Assembly: GCA_016868205.1 (NCBI GenBank)
Contig: VGHR01000022.1
Span: forward strand, 1 to 34,878
Source of the DNA: Betaproteobacteria bacterium
Lineage (GTDB): Bacteria > Pseudomonadota > Gammaproteobacteria > Burkholderiales > Burkholderiaceae_C
Direction of reading: 5' to 3'
DNA length: 34,878 nucleotides
Within the stretch, counting starts at the first letter, position 1, and the number at the start of each line of letters is the position of its first letter. The notes under the pieces were generated by a model that did not search any database, was not told the DNA's origin, and was given only the letters and a program-made list of their open reading frames with translations. Shown here piece by piece: positions 16,477 through 25,120 of the stretch. Position numbers and translations under genes: made by a program.

Positions 16477-16926
16477 CTAGCGCCGCACCTCGTCAACCAG
16501 ATTCTTGAAGTCCTCGAGGTCTTCAAAGCTGCGGTAGACGCTGGCAAAGCGCACATAGGCCACCTTGTCGAGTTTCTTGAGTTCGCGCATGACCCATTCC
16601 CCCAGGCGGCTTGAGGGCACTTCGCGCGCGCCCAGATTGAGCAGTTTTTCTTCGATGCGCTCGATCGCTGCATCGACCTGCTCTGTGCTTACCGGCCGCT
16701 TGCGTAGTGCCAGGTTCATCGAATCGACCATCTTGCTGCGACGGTACTCGATGCGGCGTCCGTCCTTCTTGACGATGGACGGAAAATTCACATCGGGCCG
16801 CTCGTAAGTGGTAAAGCGCTTTTCACAGGCGCCGCACTGCCGTCGACGGCGGATGACATCGGCGTCTTCGGACACCCGGGTCTCCACCACCTGGGTATCG
16901 AGATGGCCGCAGAAGGGACATTTCAT
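16477..16926 (-). CDS. nrdR: Transcriptional repressor NrdR
   Basis: The 149-residue protein starts with the NrdR zinc ribbon: Cys3 and Cys6 (MKCPFCG) and Cys31 and Cys34 ([13 protein letters not shown]). The ATP-cone domain follows (about 49-139, [15 protein letters not shown]). NrdR binds dATP/ATP through the cone and represses ribonucleotide reductase genes at NrdR boxes. It lies 39 bases after glyA on the same strand, an arrangement common in betaproteobacteria, and is convergent with pilE. In many relatives ribD follows nrdR; here the plus-strand pilin cluster sits between them. Confidence 0.97.
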   Translation of the reverse strand: MKCPFCGHLDTQVVETRVSEDADVIRRRRQCGACEKRFTTYERPDVNFPSIVKKDGRRIEYRRSKMVDSMNLALRKRPVSTEQVDAAIERIEEKLLNLGAREVPSSRLGEWVMRELKKLDKVAYVRFASVYRSFEDLEDFKNLVDEVRR

Positions 16927-16965
16927 GGGCGGGGGCGGTGCGTTCCTGTGCGCGGGCCCTGTGGA

Positions 16966-18213
16966 TCAGCCCGTGTACACGGGGAAGCGCTCGGTCAGCG
17001 CGTGTACCTTGGCCCGCACCGCTGCGATGTGTCCGGGGTCATCGGGCTTGTCCAGCACATCGGCAATCAGGTGGGCGGTCAGGCGCGCCTCTTCGTCTTT
17101 GAAGCCGCGCGTGGTCATGGCCGGTGTCCCGATCCGCACCCCGCTGGTCACCATAGGCTTTTCAGGGTCGTTGGGGATCGCGTTCTTATTGATGGTCATG
17201 TGCGCCTGACCCAGCACGGCCTCAGCCAGCTTGCCAGTGATGCCTTTAGCGCGCAGGTCAACCAACATGACATGGCTTTCGGTGCGGCCGCTGACGATGC
17301 GCAGACCGCGCTGCGTTAGGGTCTCGGCGACGACCTGTGCGTTCCTGATGACCTGCTGCTGGTAGATCTTGAACTGCGGCTCCAGAGCCTCCTTGAAGGC
17401 CACCGCTTTGGCGGCGATCACATGCATCAGAGGCCCGCCTTGAAGCCCGGGGAAGATCGCGCTATTGATCGCTTTTTCGTGGAGAGACTTCATCAGGATG
17501 ATGCCGCCTCGCGGCCCCCTGAGACTCTTGTGCGTGGTCGAGGTCACCACATCGGCGTGGGGCACTGGGTTGGGATAGACGCCGGCAGCAATGAGTCCGG
17601 CGTAATGCGCCATGTCGACCAGGAAGATCGCTCCGACCTCCTTGGCGACCTTGGCAAACCGTTCGAAGTCGATGTGCAGCGAGTAGGCCGAAGCGCCGGC
17701 GATGATCAGGCGGGGCCTGGCTTCATGCGCCTTGCGCTCCATGGCGTCGTAGTCGATTTCTTCCTTCTCGTTGAGACCGTAGAAAACCACATTGAACCAC
17801 TTGCCCGACATGTTCAGGGGCATGCCGTGGGTGAGGTGGCCGCCTTCGGCCAGGCTCATGCCCATGATGGTGTCGCCGGGCTTGAGGAAGGCCAGAAAAA
17901 CGGCTTCGTTGGCCGAGGCTCCGCAATGCGGCTGCACATTGGCGGCATCAGCGCCAAAGAGCTGTTTGACCCGATCGATGGCCAACTGCTCGGCCACATC
18001 GACATGTTCACAGCCACCGTAATAGCGCTTGCCCGGATAGCCCTCGGCGTACTTGTTGGTCAACTGCGAGCCCTGAGCCGCCATGACTGCCGGTGAGGCA
18101 TAGTTTTCGCTGGCGATCAGTTCGATGTGGTGTTCCTGGCGGGCGTTTTCCGCCTCGATGGCGGCCCACAGCTCGGGGTCGGTCTGGGCGACCAGATGGT
18201 GTCGGTTGTACAT
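16966..18213 (-). CDS. glyA: Serine hydroxymethyltransferase
   Basis: The ATG at 18213 gives 415 residues, the usual SHMT length; the longer open frame upstream has no homology. [37 protein letters not shown] near the N-terminus contains the folate and substrate-contact residues, and [14 protein letters not shown] holds the PLP lysine, Lys229. The enzyme converts serine and tetrahydrofolate to glycine and 5,10-methylene-tetrahydrofolate in the cytoplasm. It heads the glyA-nrdR pair, tying one-carbon supply for thymidylate to control of dNTP synthesis. A 180-base leader with several hairpins separates it from the transglycosylase gene. Confidence 0.98.
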   Translation of the reverse strand: MYNRHHLVAQTDPELWAAIEAENARQEHHIELIASENYASPAVMAAQGSQLTNKYAEGYPGKRYYGGCEHVDVAEQLAIDRVKQLFGADAANVQPHCGASANEAVFLAFLKPGDTIMGMSLAEGGHLTHGMPLNMSGKWFNVVFYGLNEKEEIDYDAMERKAHEARPRLIIAGASAYSLHIDFERFAKVAKEVGAIFLVDMAHYAGLIAAGVYPNPVPHADVVTSTTHKSLRGPRGGIILMKSLHEKAINSAIFPGLQGGPLMHVIAAKAVAFKEALEPQFKIYQQQVIRNAQVVAETLTQRGLRIVSGRTESHVMLVDLRAKGITGKLAEAVLGQAHMTINKNAIPNDPEKPMVTSGVRIGTPAMTTRGFKDEEARLTAHLIADVLDKPDDPGHIAAVRAKVHALTERFPVYTG

Positions 18214-18246
18214 GGCAGTTCTGAGTGAGACGAAATCCCTGCATCG

Positions 18247-18350
18247 TGGGCAAGGCTGCCCAGGCGAACGGCTCAAGACGGGGCCGGCTCATGCCGTTCC
18301 GCCGCGCGCTCCCCAGTGGTTGTCCACTTCGGCCGAACCGCTAGAGCGGT
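18247..18350 (-). promoter_or_regulatory. glyA upstream region with three short hairpins
   Basis: Between the transglycosylase stop and the glyA start there are three small inverted repeats: TGGGCA/TGCCCA (18247-18262), AGTGG/CCACT (18315-18328) and ACCGCT/AGCGGT (18337-18350). They could form a structured leader of glyA mRNA, a terminator for nothing obvious, or be chance in GC-rich DNA. I do not recognise a known riboswitch. Confidence 0.3.
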
Positions 18351-18393
18351 GTCAGCTTATCGCCAGTTGCGTGCGCCGGTCAGTGTAGCGCTA

Positions 18394-19224
18394 TCAGGAA
18401 CTCTCTTGGCCCGGCCTGGCCGGCGCAGTTTGCGTCGGACGAGAGGCTGGCACCGCCCAGGCCGCCTGCCCGCTGGTGGGCACCGGACGGCCCTCGGCCA
18501 CCATGTTCAGGCGCGCTTGCTCGGCCAGCACTTTGTTGGCGTAGCCGCTGTCGTCGTCGAGATTGGCGGCCCCGACATAAAACTTCAGGCCACCCTCCAG
18601 AGAGCCAGCGCGCTCGATGCAGGCCAGCAAGACCCGCACGCCCACCCGCATATTGGTCATTGGATCGAAGGCGGCCATCCTGCCGCCAAAAGCCGAATAC
18701 TTTTGGTGATGCACGCTGGTCATCACCTGCATCAAGCCCTGCGCACCCATCGGGCTCTGGGCAAATGGGTTGAAGCCGGACTCAACGGCCATGATGGCCA
18801 GAATGAGGGTGGGCTCCAGTTGCACCTTGCGCCCGAGGTCGTGCGCGGCGGCCACCAGCGCTGCCACCGGTTCGGGGGCCACGCCATACTTGCGACTGAG
18901 CCAGTGGCTCAAGTCAGCCTGGGGCTTGGGCAAATCGGACGGGTTGACCGCAGTGGCCCGTCGGGCGGCATCCGGCTCGGCCAGAAGAAGGTTGGCTTCC
19001 TGCCTCTCCACGAGGAGGGCCATGAGCTGGTTCTCTGCCTCCTGGCGCAAGTCTGGCCGGGCTGTCAGGGCAATCACCACAAAGGCCACAGCCAAGCCCA
19101 GCATGGCAAAGCTGTTGTGAGTGATGTCAAAAAACCCCTGGGCGATGTCCTGTCCCACATGTCGCAGGCTGCGCTGGGCGCGCTGGATCGGGGAGCTTGC
19201 CAGGTATTGGACGGTCTTTTTCAT
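18394..19224 (-). CDS. Membrane-anchored lytic transglycosylase (SLT domain)
   Basis: The 276-residue product has a membrane segment near residues 38-55 (SFAMLGLAVAFVVIALTA), a charged linker, and a Slt70-type lysozyme-like domain from about residue 125. AIMAVESGFNPFAQSPMGAQGLMQVM carries the catalytic Glu148 in the ES motif and the GAQGLMQ signature. YVGAANLDDDSGYANKVL matches the C-terminal lobe, but the usual AYNAGP is altered to YVGAAN. Such enzymes cleave peptidoglycan glycan strands to form 1,6-anhydro ends in the periplasm. AAGGA lies before the ATG. The Pro/Ala/Thr-rich tail is low complexity. It is transcribed towards glyA, and its upstream neighbour is divergent. Confidence 0.88.
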   Translation of the reverse strand: MKKTVQYLASSPIQRAQRSLRHVGQDIAQGFFDITHNSFAMLGLAVAFVVIALTARPDLRQEAENQLMALLVERQEANLLLAEPDAARRATAVNPSDLPKPQADLSHWLSRKYGVAPEPVAALVAAAHDLGRKVQLEPTLILAIMAVESGFNPFAQSPMGAQGLMQVMTSVHHQKYSAFGGRMAAFDPMTNMRVGVRVLLACIERAGSLEGGLKFYVGAANLDDDSGYANKVLAEQARLNMVAEGRPVPTSGQAAWAVPASRPTQTAPARPGQESS

Positions 19225-19530
19225 GGGGTCCTTTCTTGGCGAAACTTACCGCCATGACCCAGGGTTCTCCCTAGGTTTTCTGAAAGCTGAGGGATTTTAG
19301 GGGGCTTCTCATAACCAATCGAAGCTATAGAGTTAACTCTCTATTATTTCGGATAATGAAAAAAAGGCGGGATCCAGAGGGCCTCAGGGCATCTGGGCCT
19401 GAAAGCGGCCCCTCGATGACGGTCAGGATTGCGGTCAAAATACCGCTTCCCCCCGACTTTCGCGGTTCGCCAAGTTGCCTGCTCTGCGCTGCCGACAGGA
19501 CGGTTTTGTTTTTGATGTTTTTGTTTTTAT
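19225..19530. promoter_or_regulatory. Divergent intergenic region with a palindrome and T-rich tracts
   Basis: This 306-base spacer separates the minus-strand transglycosylase gene from the plus-strand DUF349 gene. It contains a perfect 12-bp palindrome AGAGTTAACTCT (19329-19340) and an AT-rich stretch around it, unlike the GC-rich flanks. Near the DUF349 start are TTTTTG-type T-rich tracts (about 19503-19529). Short open frames exist on both strands but resemble no protein and one runs into DUF349 out of frame. It probably holds the promoters of both genes; the palindrome is a candidate operator. No RNA gene is recognisable. Confidence 0.4.
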
Positions 19531-22146
19531 ATGGTTCATTCTGGTTCAGAAACCTCGCTACGCCCGAAGTCGTCAGACATGCAGGCACTCGATGCGCTGA
19601 CCGGTGGCGCCTTCAGTGCCCCGACCGCAGGCGAGCGGGCCGCCCGGGTCCGCCTCTGGCTGGAATCTGACCCGCCGCCCGAGCAGTTGTCGGAGGTGTT
19701 CAGGGAGTTGTCCCATCGCGACAAGGGGGCCGCCCGACCGGTCAAGGACCGTCTCGATGAGCGCCGACGCGTACGCCATCAGGAAGCGCTGGCCCAGGAA
19801 TGGGCCGATCGGGCCCGCACGCTGCTTGAGCCGCAGCGGCTCAATCTGGCCGACGCCCTGGCCTGGCAACGCGATGCGGCCAAGGCCGGTGCACCGCTGT
19901 CGCGTGAACCGTTGGCGGGCTTGCGACAGCAACTGGTCGATCGGGTCAAGGTCATCGAGGACTTACAGCACCAGGCCCAAGTGCACCGGGAGGCGGCTGT
20001 CTTGCTTGCCCAGCGTATCGAACTGCTGTCGACCAAGCCCTGGCGCGAGGCGCAAATTCAGCAGGCAGCCCTGCTGGAGGATGTCAATCAGTGGCGAGCG
20101 CAGGCCGATGCCCTGGAAAGCCACGCGGCCTGGGTCAGCATCGACCCGCGTTTTCCTGTTCAAACCGAAGCCGCCCGACAGCAGTTGCAACTGGTCTGGC
20201 TGGCTTTCGACGCCGCCCTGCTGCAAGCGCTCAACGCTTCAACCGACCCGCAGGCTCCTTTGCCGGCGGTACATGTCTGGGCCGATGAATTGCGCGTCGC
20301 TCGACAGCAGGCCGAGTTGAGCGACAAGCCAGCACGCCCCAAAGCCGATCCGGCCGTGTTGGCTCAGCAGCGGGCCGCGGCGGCTGCGGCGGTCAAGCAG
20401 GCCCTCGATGCGCTGAGCCGGGAGGTTGCCGAGGGTCATGGCAAAGCGGCGCCTAAGGCGGCAGCCGACTTGCGCCAGACCTTGAAGGAGCATGGGCGCC
20501 ATATCGATGCGACCCTTGAGGCACAGGCTCACGCGGCACTGACCTCGGCCGGCGAACTCGAAGGTTGGCAGCGCTGGCGGGCCGATCAAATCCGCGAGGA
20601 ACTCGTGGCCAAGGCCCAGGCACTGGTGGTCCAGCCCCTGGGCGGGCGCAAGCAGCAGGAGGCCCTGCGGCACTTGCGAGAGCAATGGAAAACCGGGGAT
20701 CAAGGCGGCGTCCCTAACCATGGCCTGTGGAAAAAATTTGATGAGGCCTGCAACCAGGCCTACAAGGTGGTCGAGGAATGGCTCAAGCAAGCGCGTGAGC
20801 AGCAGGAGGCGAGCAAATCGCAACGCCAGGCCCTGATGGACGAAGTGCGCGCCTGGACCGAGACGCTTCAGGGCGATGCAGACTGGAAGCTGCAGGTACG
20901 CGCGCTGGCTTCTTTCGAGCAGCGTTGGCGCGAGGCTGGCCATCTCAGCGAAAAGCTCTATGTGCAGTGGCAGACCCAGTGGAAAGCCTTGATCGAGGCG
21001 GCCGAAGCGCCTCTGAAGGCCGCTCGGCAGCAAAGCCTGGAGCACAGACGCGCGCTGATTGCGCAGGCCGAGGAGCTGGCCACCCAGCCGCTCTTGCGGG
21101 TGGATGCGGTACGGTCCTTGCAGCAGCGCTGGCAGCAGGAGTCGCAGCGCGTCCCCTTGGACAGGCGTCAGGAGCAAAAGCTGTGGGACGCCTTTCGCAA
21201 GCCGATTGACGAGGCGTTCGCGCGCAAAAGTTCAGAGCGTGAAAAAGCGGCGCAGGCGCTCGGAGAGTATGACCGTGCGGTTTTGGGTGCAGCGCAGGCG
21301 CTCGAGCAGGCCAACGCGTCCGGGCAGGCCCAGCAGATTCAGGCAGCTGTGCGCCAACTCGAGGAGGCCCTGCGTGCCCCGGCTGCCTCTGCCCGGGTGG
21401 CGGCTGCTCCAGACCAGCCCGAGCCGGGCCCGGTATCGACGGGTCAAGAGGCTGCGCCCGACGATGTGCAGCAGCCGAGCCCCGAGCCTGTCGCCAAGCC
21501 CAAGCTGGTTCTTGCCGTACGCGGTGATGACCGGCCCGGTGCGCGCAAGGCCGAGCCGGCAGCCCGTCCCGAGCACGGTCGCGGCTTGCCGCGCGAAGCA
21601 GGGCGTGATCGCGGCGCGACCCGCTCCCCGCGCGAGACGGGCTTTGACCGCGGTCGCCCCGACGATCGTGGACCGCGCCTTGGCGCGGTGGCTTTTCGCG
21701 CCCAGAGGGAAGCCCTCGACCATGCGCAGCAGGCCCTGCGCAAACTCGCCGCGCAAGCCCATGGGGAGGTACTCACGGGCATCCTGCAAGCGTGGCAGGC
21801 GCGTGATGCCGCGCAACTGCCGACGGCCCAGGCTTTGGGTAAGACCTTGTCAGCGGCAATTCGTCAGCGCTGGGTGCAGTCGCTTTCTGCGGCGCCGGCC
21901 GATCAGGCCGATGCCGCTGCGCAAGCGCTCCTGCGGCTCGAGATCGCCGCTGATTTGCCCACGCCGGCCGGGCACCTGCCGGCGCGTCGCCTTTTACAGT
22001 TGCAGTTGCTGACGCAGCGACACGCCGCCGCGCCGGCGCAAACCTGGTCCGAGGATGTGTCGTCCGTCCTGGCCTGCGTCTATGAAGCAGATCAAGCCCG
22101 GCGCTTGCAAGCGATTTTGAAGACTTTGCTGCGCTCGGAAAGATAG
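19531..22146 (+). CDS. DUF349 domain-containing protein
   Basis: The 871-residue protein is largely helical and Gln/Ala/Arg/Glu-rich. DUF349 units are visible as repeated patterns of W/G..LW..F...: one at about 360-440 (REQWKTGDQGGVPNHGLWKKF), one at about 440-525 (RWREAGHLSEKLYVQWQ) and one at about 525-600 (RWQQESQRVPLDRRQEQKLWDAF). An Arg/Gly/Asp/Pro-rich, probably disordered linker follows (about 665-725), then a C-terminal helical domain (about 730-871). The molecular function of the family is not known to me, and no catalytic motif is visible. ATG 19531 has no Shine-Dalgarno sequence but lies after T-rich tracts; ATG 19579 is an alternative start. It is a single-gene unit, with REP-like repeats after its stop. 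Confidence 0.85.
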   Translation: MVHSGSETSLRPKSSDMQALDALTGGAFSAPTAGERAARVRLWLESDPPPEQLSEVFRELSHRDKGAARPVKDRLDERRRVRHQEALAQEWADRARTLLEPQRLNLADALAWQRDAAKAGAPLSREPLAGLRQQLVDRVKVIEDLQHQAQVHREAAVLLAQRIELLSTKPWREAQIQQAALLEDVNQWRAQADALESHAAWVSIDPRFPVQTEAARQQLQLVWLAFDAALLQALNASTDPQAPLPAVHVWADELRVARQQAELSDKPARPKADPAVLAQQRAAAAAAVKQALDALSREVAEGHGKAAPKAAADLRQTLKEHGRHIDATLEAQAHAALTSAGELEGWQRWRADQIREELVAKAQALVVQPLGGRKQQEALRHLREQWKTGDQGGVPNHGLWKKFDEACNQAYKVVEEWLKQAREQQEASKSQRQALMDEVRAWTETLQGDADWKLQVRALASFEQRWREAGHLSEKLYVQWQTQWKALIEAAEAPLKAARQQSLEHRRALIAQAEELATQPLLRVDAVRSLQQRWQQESQRVPLDRRQEQKLWDAFRKPIDEAFARKSSEREKAAQALGEYDRAVLGAAQALEQANASGQAQQIQAAVRQLEEALRAPAASARVAAAPDQPEPGPVSTGQEAAPDDVQQPSPEPVAKPKLVLAVRGDDRPGARKAEPAARPEHGRGLPREAGRDRGATRSPRETGFDRGRPDDRGPRLGAVAFRAQREALDHAQQALRKLAAQAHGEVLTGILQAWQARDAAQLPTAQALGKTLSAAIRQRWVQSLSAAPADQADAAAQALLRLEIAADLPTPAGHLPARRLLQLQLLTQRHAAAPAQTWSEDVSSVLACVYEADQARRLQAILKTLLRSER

Positions 22147-22160
22147 TTCCAGGCCGGGTT

Positions 22161-22292
22161 ATCGCCGCGAGGGCGCGGCTCCCACACCTCATCGCCGCGA
22201 GGGCGCGGCTTCCACACCCTGTAGCCCGTATTGCCCTTGCAGCACCACCCTGGTGCGATGGGGCTTTGTGGGAGCGCCGCCCTCGACGCGAT
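22161..22292. repeat. REP-like palindromic repeat array (two direct, one inverted copy)
   Basis: Two near-identical 27-base copies begin at 22161 and 22191 (ATCGCCGCGAGGGCGCGGCT then CCCACAC or TCCACAC). A third, inverted copy lies at 22267-22292 (TGTGGGAGCGCCGCCCTCGA then CGCGAT). Each unit contains an internal GC-rich inverted repeat. The direct/inverted arrangement in the 150-base spacer between two convergent genes is typical of REP/BIME elements, and the units resemble the TGTGGGAGC...GCGAT family seen in pseudomonads and related bacteria. Such arrays can act as transcription end points or mRNA stabilisers. No REP-associated transposase is present in the window. Confidence 0.8.
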
Positions 22293-22299
22293 AACCTTG

Positions 22300-23085
22300 T
22301 TACCTTGACGGCTCGTCTGCGCCCCGGAAGAAGTCATCAAACAGCTCGGTCAAATCAGGCCATTCAATGGCAAAGCGCTGGCGCTTGACGAAGTAGGCTT
22401 CGCAGGCCACCGCAAAAAATTCGGCCGGCGCTGTGGCTGCATACGGGTCGAGCCAAGGCCTGGGGCCGCCGAACCTGTCGGCTAGCGCGAGGGCCTCGGC
22501 GAATCGCTCATAGGCTGCCTGCATCGTGGGCGGCCATCGCCGCGCCAGATCGCGTGAGGGCAAGGGCGGACAGCCATCGGCCACGCCGTCGCGCAGGTCG
22601 AGCTTGTGCACAAATTCGTGGATCACCAGGTTATATCCCTCTTCCCCGGATTCGTTGAGCACATCCTCCCAGCTCAGAGTGACCGGCCCGCCGGGCATGG
22701 CCTCACCGCTGAGTTCTTCATGGTAGTGGTGGACCACGCCGGCCTCATCCTCGATCTGGCGCGGCGCTCGCATCGCCCGGGGGTGCACCACGATACCTCG
22801 AAAGTCGTCGTACCAATGCAGCCCCAGGCCCAGAACAGGCAGGCAGGCCTGCGCCGCGATCGACACAGCCATCTCATCATGGATCTGAAGGCCGTGCGCT
22901 CCGCTGAATTGTTTGTGACGCAAGAACTGCGCGCACATCCATCGCAGCTTATCCCGCTGCGCGGCGCTACGCTCAGACAGAAAGGGATGACTCGTCAGGG
23001 TACGATCCCACAGGTCTTGCGGTATCGAATCGGCCTCGGCTGGGCCGAACCACCCTCGTTGCCACCATCGAGCTTTGCGCACCAT
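22300..23085 (-). CDS. mtfA: M90 metallopeptidase, Mlc titration factor A (MtfA)
   Basis: ATG 23085 gives 261 residues, matching MtfA length; the frame continues 37 codons upstream, overlapping lpxH, without homology. The zinc motif HEFVH is at residues 156-160, with catalytic Glu157 inside NLVIHEFVHKLDLRDG, and a downstream AEFFAVACEAYF supplies the third ligand region. LGLHWYDDFRGIVVHP is another family signature. In enterobacteria MtfA binds and inactivates the Mlc repressor and has aminopeptidase activity; the partner here is unknown. It starts 14 bases after the lpxH stop and is the last gene of the minus-strand run. Confidence 0.93.
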   Translation of the reverse strand: MVRKARWWQRGWFGPAEADSIPQDLWDRTLTSHPFLSERSAAQRDKLRWMCAQFLRHKQFSGAHGLQIHDEMAVSIAAQACLPVLGLGLHWYDDFRGIVVHPRAMRAPRQIEDEAGVVHHYHEELSGEAMPGGPVTLSWEDVLNESGEEGYNLVIHEFVHKLDLRDGVADGCPPLPSRDLARRWPPTMQAAYERFAEALALADRFGGPRPWLDPYAATAPAEFFAVACEAYFVKRQRFAIEWPDLTELFDDFFRGADEPSR

Positions 23086-23099
23086 AGCCCAACCCGGCC

Positions 23100-23891
23100 T
23101 CAAAGCAGGTTGATGCGCTGCAAGCGGCTTTGGGCGCCTGCACTGACCGTCATTCGCAAGACTTGCGCGCGCGGTGGTCGGGCCTGAGCGTCCCAATCGC
23201 TGAGAACTTCACGGCTCAGGCCGGAGCCGAGCTCATGCCGTGCTGGCCGGTGGGTGTGCCCATGAATCAAGGTCTGACCGCGCACCTGTTGCAGGCTGCG
23301 TGCGGCCGCCTGGGCATCGACCTCGGCGTAGCCCTCGCCACGCGCTGCCCTGAGTGATTGCTGCTCCTGGCTTTGCTGCCGCATCTGTCGGGCCATTGCC
23401 TGCCTTTGGGTCAAGGGCAGCGCCAGAAACTGCGCTTGCCACGACGGGCTGCGCACCTGTTCGCGAAATTGCAGATAGGCCGTATCGTCCAGGCACAGGG
23501 CATCGCCATGGGCGAGTTGCCAAGTCTGCGTCCCGCTGATGAGCGTGCAGGGGTCGGCCAAAAGCGTGGCTTTGCACCGTCTGAGGAAGTCCTCCCCAAT
23601 GAGAAAGTCGCGATTGCCATGCATGAGGAACAGCGACAGGCGCTGCCCTGCCTGCGCCAGAGTCTGCATGCAATTTGCGGCAAAGCCCTGGGGCTCGTGC
23701 TCGAGTTGGTCGTCTCCCACCCAAACCTCGAAGAGATCGCCCAGGATGAACACCGCATCGGCCGCCGTACTCGCCATGAATTGGACCCATGCCGCATGGG
23801 TCTGTGGTGATTGGGCTTCGAGGTGGAGGTCGGAGATGAAGTCCAGCGTACGCCAGTGTGCAGGCGCCACCAGTTGCCTCAAGCCCGACAT
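23100..23891 (-). CDS. lpxH: UDP-2,3-diacylglucosamine diphosphatase
   Basis: The 263-residue protein has the calcineurin-like metallophosphoesterase motifs in order: ISDLHLEA (Asp21, His23), ILGDLFEVWVGDD (Asp52), MHGNRDFLIG (Asn, Arg), LAHGDALCL and HGHTHRPARHE. This set, with GDLFEVWVGDD, is specific to LpxH. It hydrolyses UDP-2,3-diacylglucosamine to lipid X and UMP at the inner face of the inner membrane during lipid A synthesis. It lies 14 bases after ppiB and is followed by mtfA. The C-terminus is somewhat longer than E. coli LpxH (240 residues). Confidence 0.96.
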   Translation of the reverse strand: MSGLRQLVAPAHWRTLDFISDLHLEAQSPQTHAAWVQFMASTAADAVFILGDLFEVWVGDDQLEHEPQGFAANCMQTLAQAGQRLSLFLMHGNRDFLIGEDFLRRCKATLLADPCTLISGTQTWQLAHGDALCLDDTAYLQFREQVRSPSWQAQFLALPLTQRQAMARQMRQQSQEQQSLRAARGEGYAEVDAQAAARSLQQVRGQTLIHGHTHRPARHELGSGLSREVLSDWDAQARPPRAQVLRMTVSAGAQSRLQRINLL

Positions 23892-23905
23892 CGTGTGCGC
23901 CGGGC

Positions 23906-24415
23906 TTAGGCCAGAACCTGAGCCTTTTCGATCAGCACATCAGCCTCGGGCACATCATCGTGCAGGCCGCGGCGCCCGGTGCGAGTGGCGGCGATCCGGT
24001 CGACGATGTCCGTACCCTCTACCACCTTACCGAAGACCGCATAGCCCCAGCCCTGTGCGGTCGGGGCCGAGTGGTTGAGGAAATCGTTATCGGCCACATT
24101 GATAAAAAACTGGGCAGTTGCCGAGTGCGGCGCATTGGTGCGTGCCATCGCGACGGTGTAGCGGTCATTGACCAGACCGTTATTGGCCTCGTTCTCGATA
24201 GCCGCATCCGTGGGCTTTTGTTTCATGCCCTGCGCGAAGCCCCCGCCCTGGATCATGAAGTCGGGGATGACACGGTGGAAGACGGTGCCGTCGTAGTGGC
24301 CCTTGCTGACATAGCTCAAGAAATTGGCCACGGTTTTGGGCGCCTTGTCCGCATCAAGCTCGATCGTGATGTCGCCATGTGAAGCGATGCGCAGTTGGAC
24401 CTTGGGATTGCTCAT
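23906..24415 (-). CDS. ppiB: Peptidyl-prolyl cis-trans isomerase B (cytoplasmic cyclophilin)
   Basis: ATG 24415 gives 169 residues without a signal peptide, the expected PpiB length; the frame extends further upstream without homology. [15 protein letters not shown] (catalytic Arg in FHRV), [20 protein letters not shown] and [10 protein letters not shown] are cyclophilin signatures. It catalyses cis-trans isomerisation of peptidyl-proline bonds in the cytoplasm. It lies seven bases after ppiA and is clearly a sister of it, which suggests tandem duplication or long-standing pairing. lpxH follows 14 bases later, so the unit is TPR-ppiA-ppiB-lpxH-mtfA. Confidence 0.96.
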   Translation of the reverse strand: MSNPKVQLRIASHGDITIELDADKAPKTVANFLSYVSKGHYDGTVFHRVIPDFMIQGGGFAQGMKQKPTDAAIENEANNGLVNDRYTVAMARTNAPHSATAQFFINVADNDFLNHSAPTAQGWGYAVFGKVVEGTDIVDRIAATRTGRRGLHDDVPEADVLIEKAQVLA

Positions 24416-24422
24416 AGTGCCT

Positions 24423-25088
24423 TCAGGGAAGTTCGGTTGCGGAAAGAATGATCGCGGGCGTGCGCGGGACATCGCTGGGGAATGGACCGCCCGCTCCAGT
24501 GGGCCTGGCCTTGATTTTGGTGATTACATCCAGGCCACTGACGACCCGGCCAAAAGCCACATAGCCAAAGAGTTGTGGCGCAGACAGCAGATTGGCTCTG
24601 GGCACATTTTCAAAAACCCGGCCCTGGTACTGGAAGCGCGGCACCGGGTCACCCGGCGGGATTGGCACGGGATCGAGGAAGCCGTTGTCCTTGACATTGA
24701 TGAAAAACTGCGCCGTGGCCGAATGGGGGTCGTTAGTGCGCGCCATGGCGATCGTGCCATTGAGGTTGAGTGGGCCGCCCCGCGCTAGCGACTCGCGGCC
24801 CTCGTGCGCAACGGGAGCCCGTGTGGGTTTTTGCTGGAAGCGGGTGTCGAAGCCCCCTCCTTGAATCATGAAGCCGTCGATCACCCGGTGAAAGAGCGTG
24901 CCGTCATAGTGCTTGTCGCGTACATACTGCAAAAAGTTTTCGACCGTCTTGGGGGCCTTGTCGGGGTACACCTCGACGACGAATTCGCCGTCGCTGGTGA
25001 CAAAGCGTACTTTGGGTGCGGTTTGTGCCTGAACCAACGGCGCGACCAGCGCGGCCACCAGGACGGCGAAAAACAGTTTGCGCAGCAT
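24423..25088 (-). CDS. ppiA: Peptidyl-prolyl cis-trans isomerase, periplasmic cyclophilin
   Basis: The 221-residue product starts with a clear signal peptide ([20 protein letters not shown], cleavage expected after AQA near residue 22), placing it in the periplasm. The cyclophilin domain has [35 protein letters not shown] and [14 protein letters not shown]. Compared with its neighbour PpiB it carries an extra segment (about 150-180, [20 protein letters not shown]), a longer surface loop. It helps folding of envelope proteins. It begins 32 bases after the TPR gene stop and is separated from ppiB by seven bases. Confidence 0.94.
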   Translation of the reverse strand: MLRKLFFAVLVAALVAPLVQAQTAPKVRFVTSDGEFVVEVYPDKAPKTVENFLQYVRDKHYDGTLFHRVIDGFMIQGGGFDTRFQQKPTRAPVAHEGRESLARGGPLNLNGTIAMARTNDPHSATAQFFINVKDNGFLDPVPIPPGDPVPRFQYQGRVFENVPRANLLSAPQLFGYVAFGRVVSGLDVITKIKARPTGAGGPFPSDVPRTPAIILSATELP

Positions 25089-25120
25089 TGCAGTCAGAGG
25101 TGCCTGGTTAATGACGGGGC

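Noticed and set aside
19325-19588. A small minus-strand frame over the AT-rich spacer
   Set aside because: Its Lys/Asn repeat comes from the T-rich tracts, it overlaps the DUF349 start, and it matches no family.
20239-21177. A 312-codon frame antisense to the DUF349 gene
   Set aside because: It is Leu/Gly-rich without family resemblance and mirrors the helical repeats on the coding strand.
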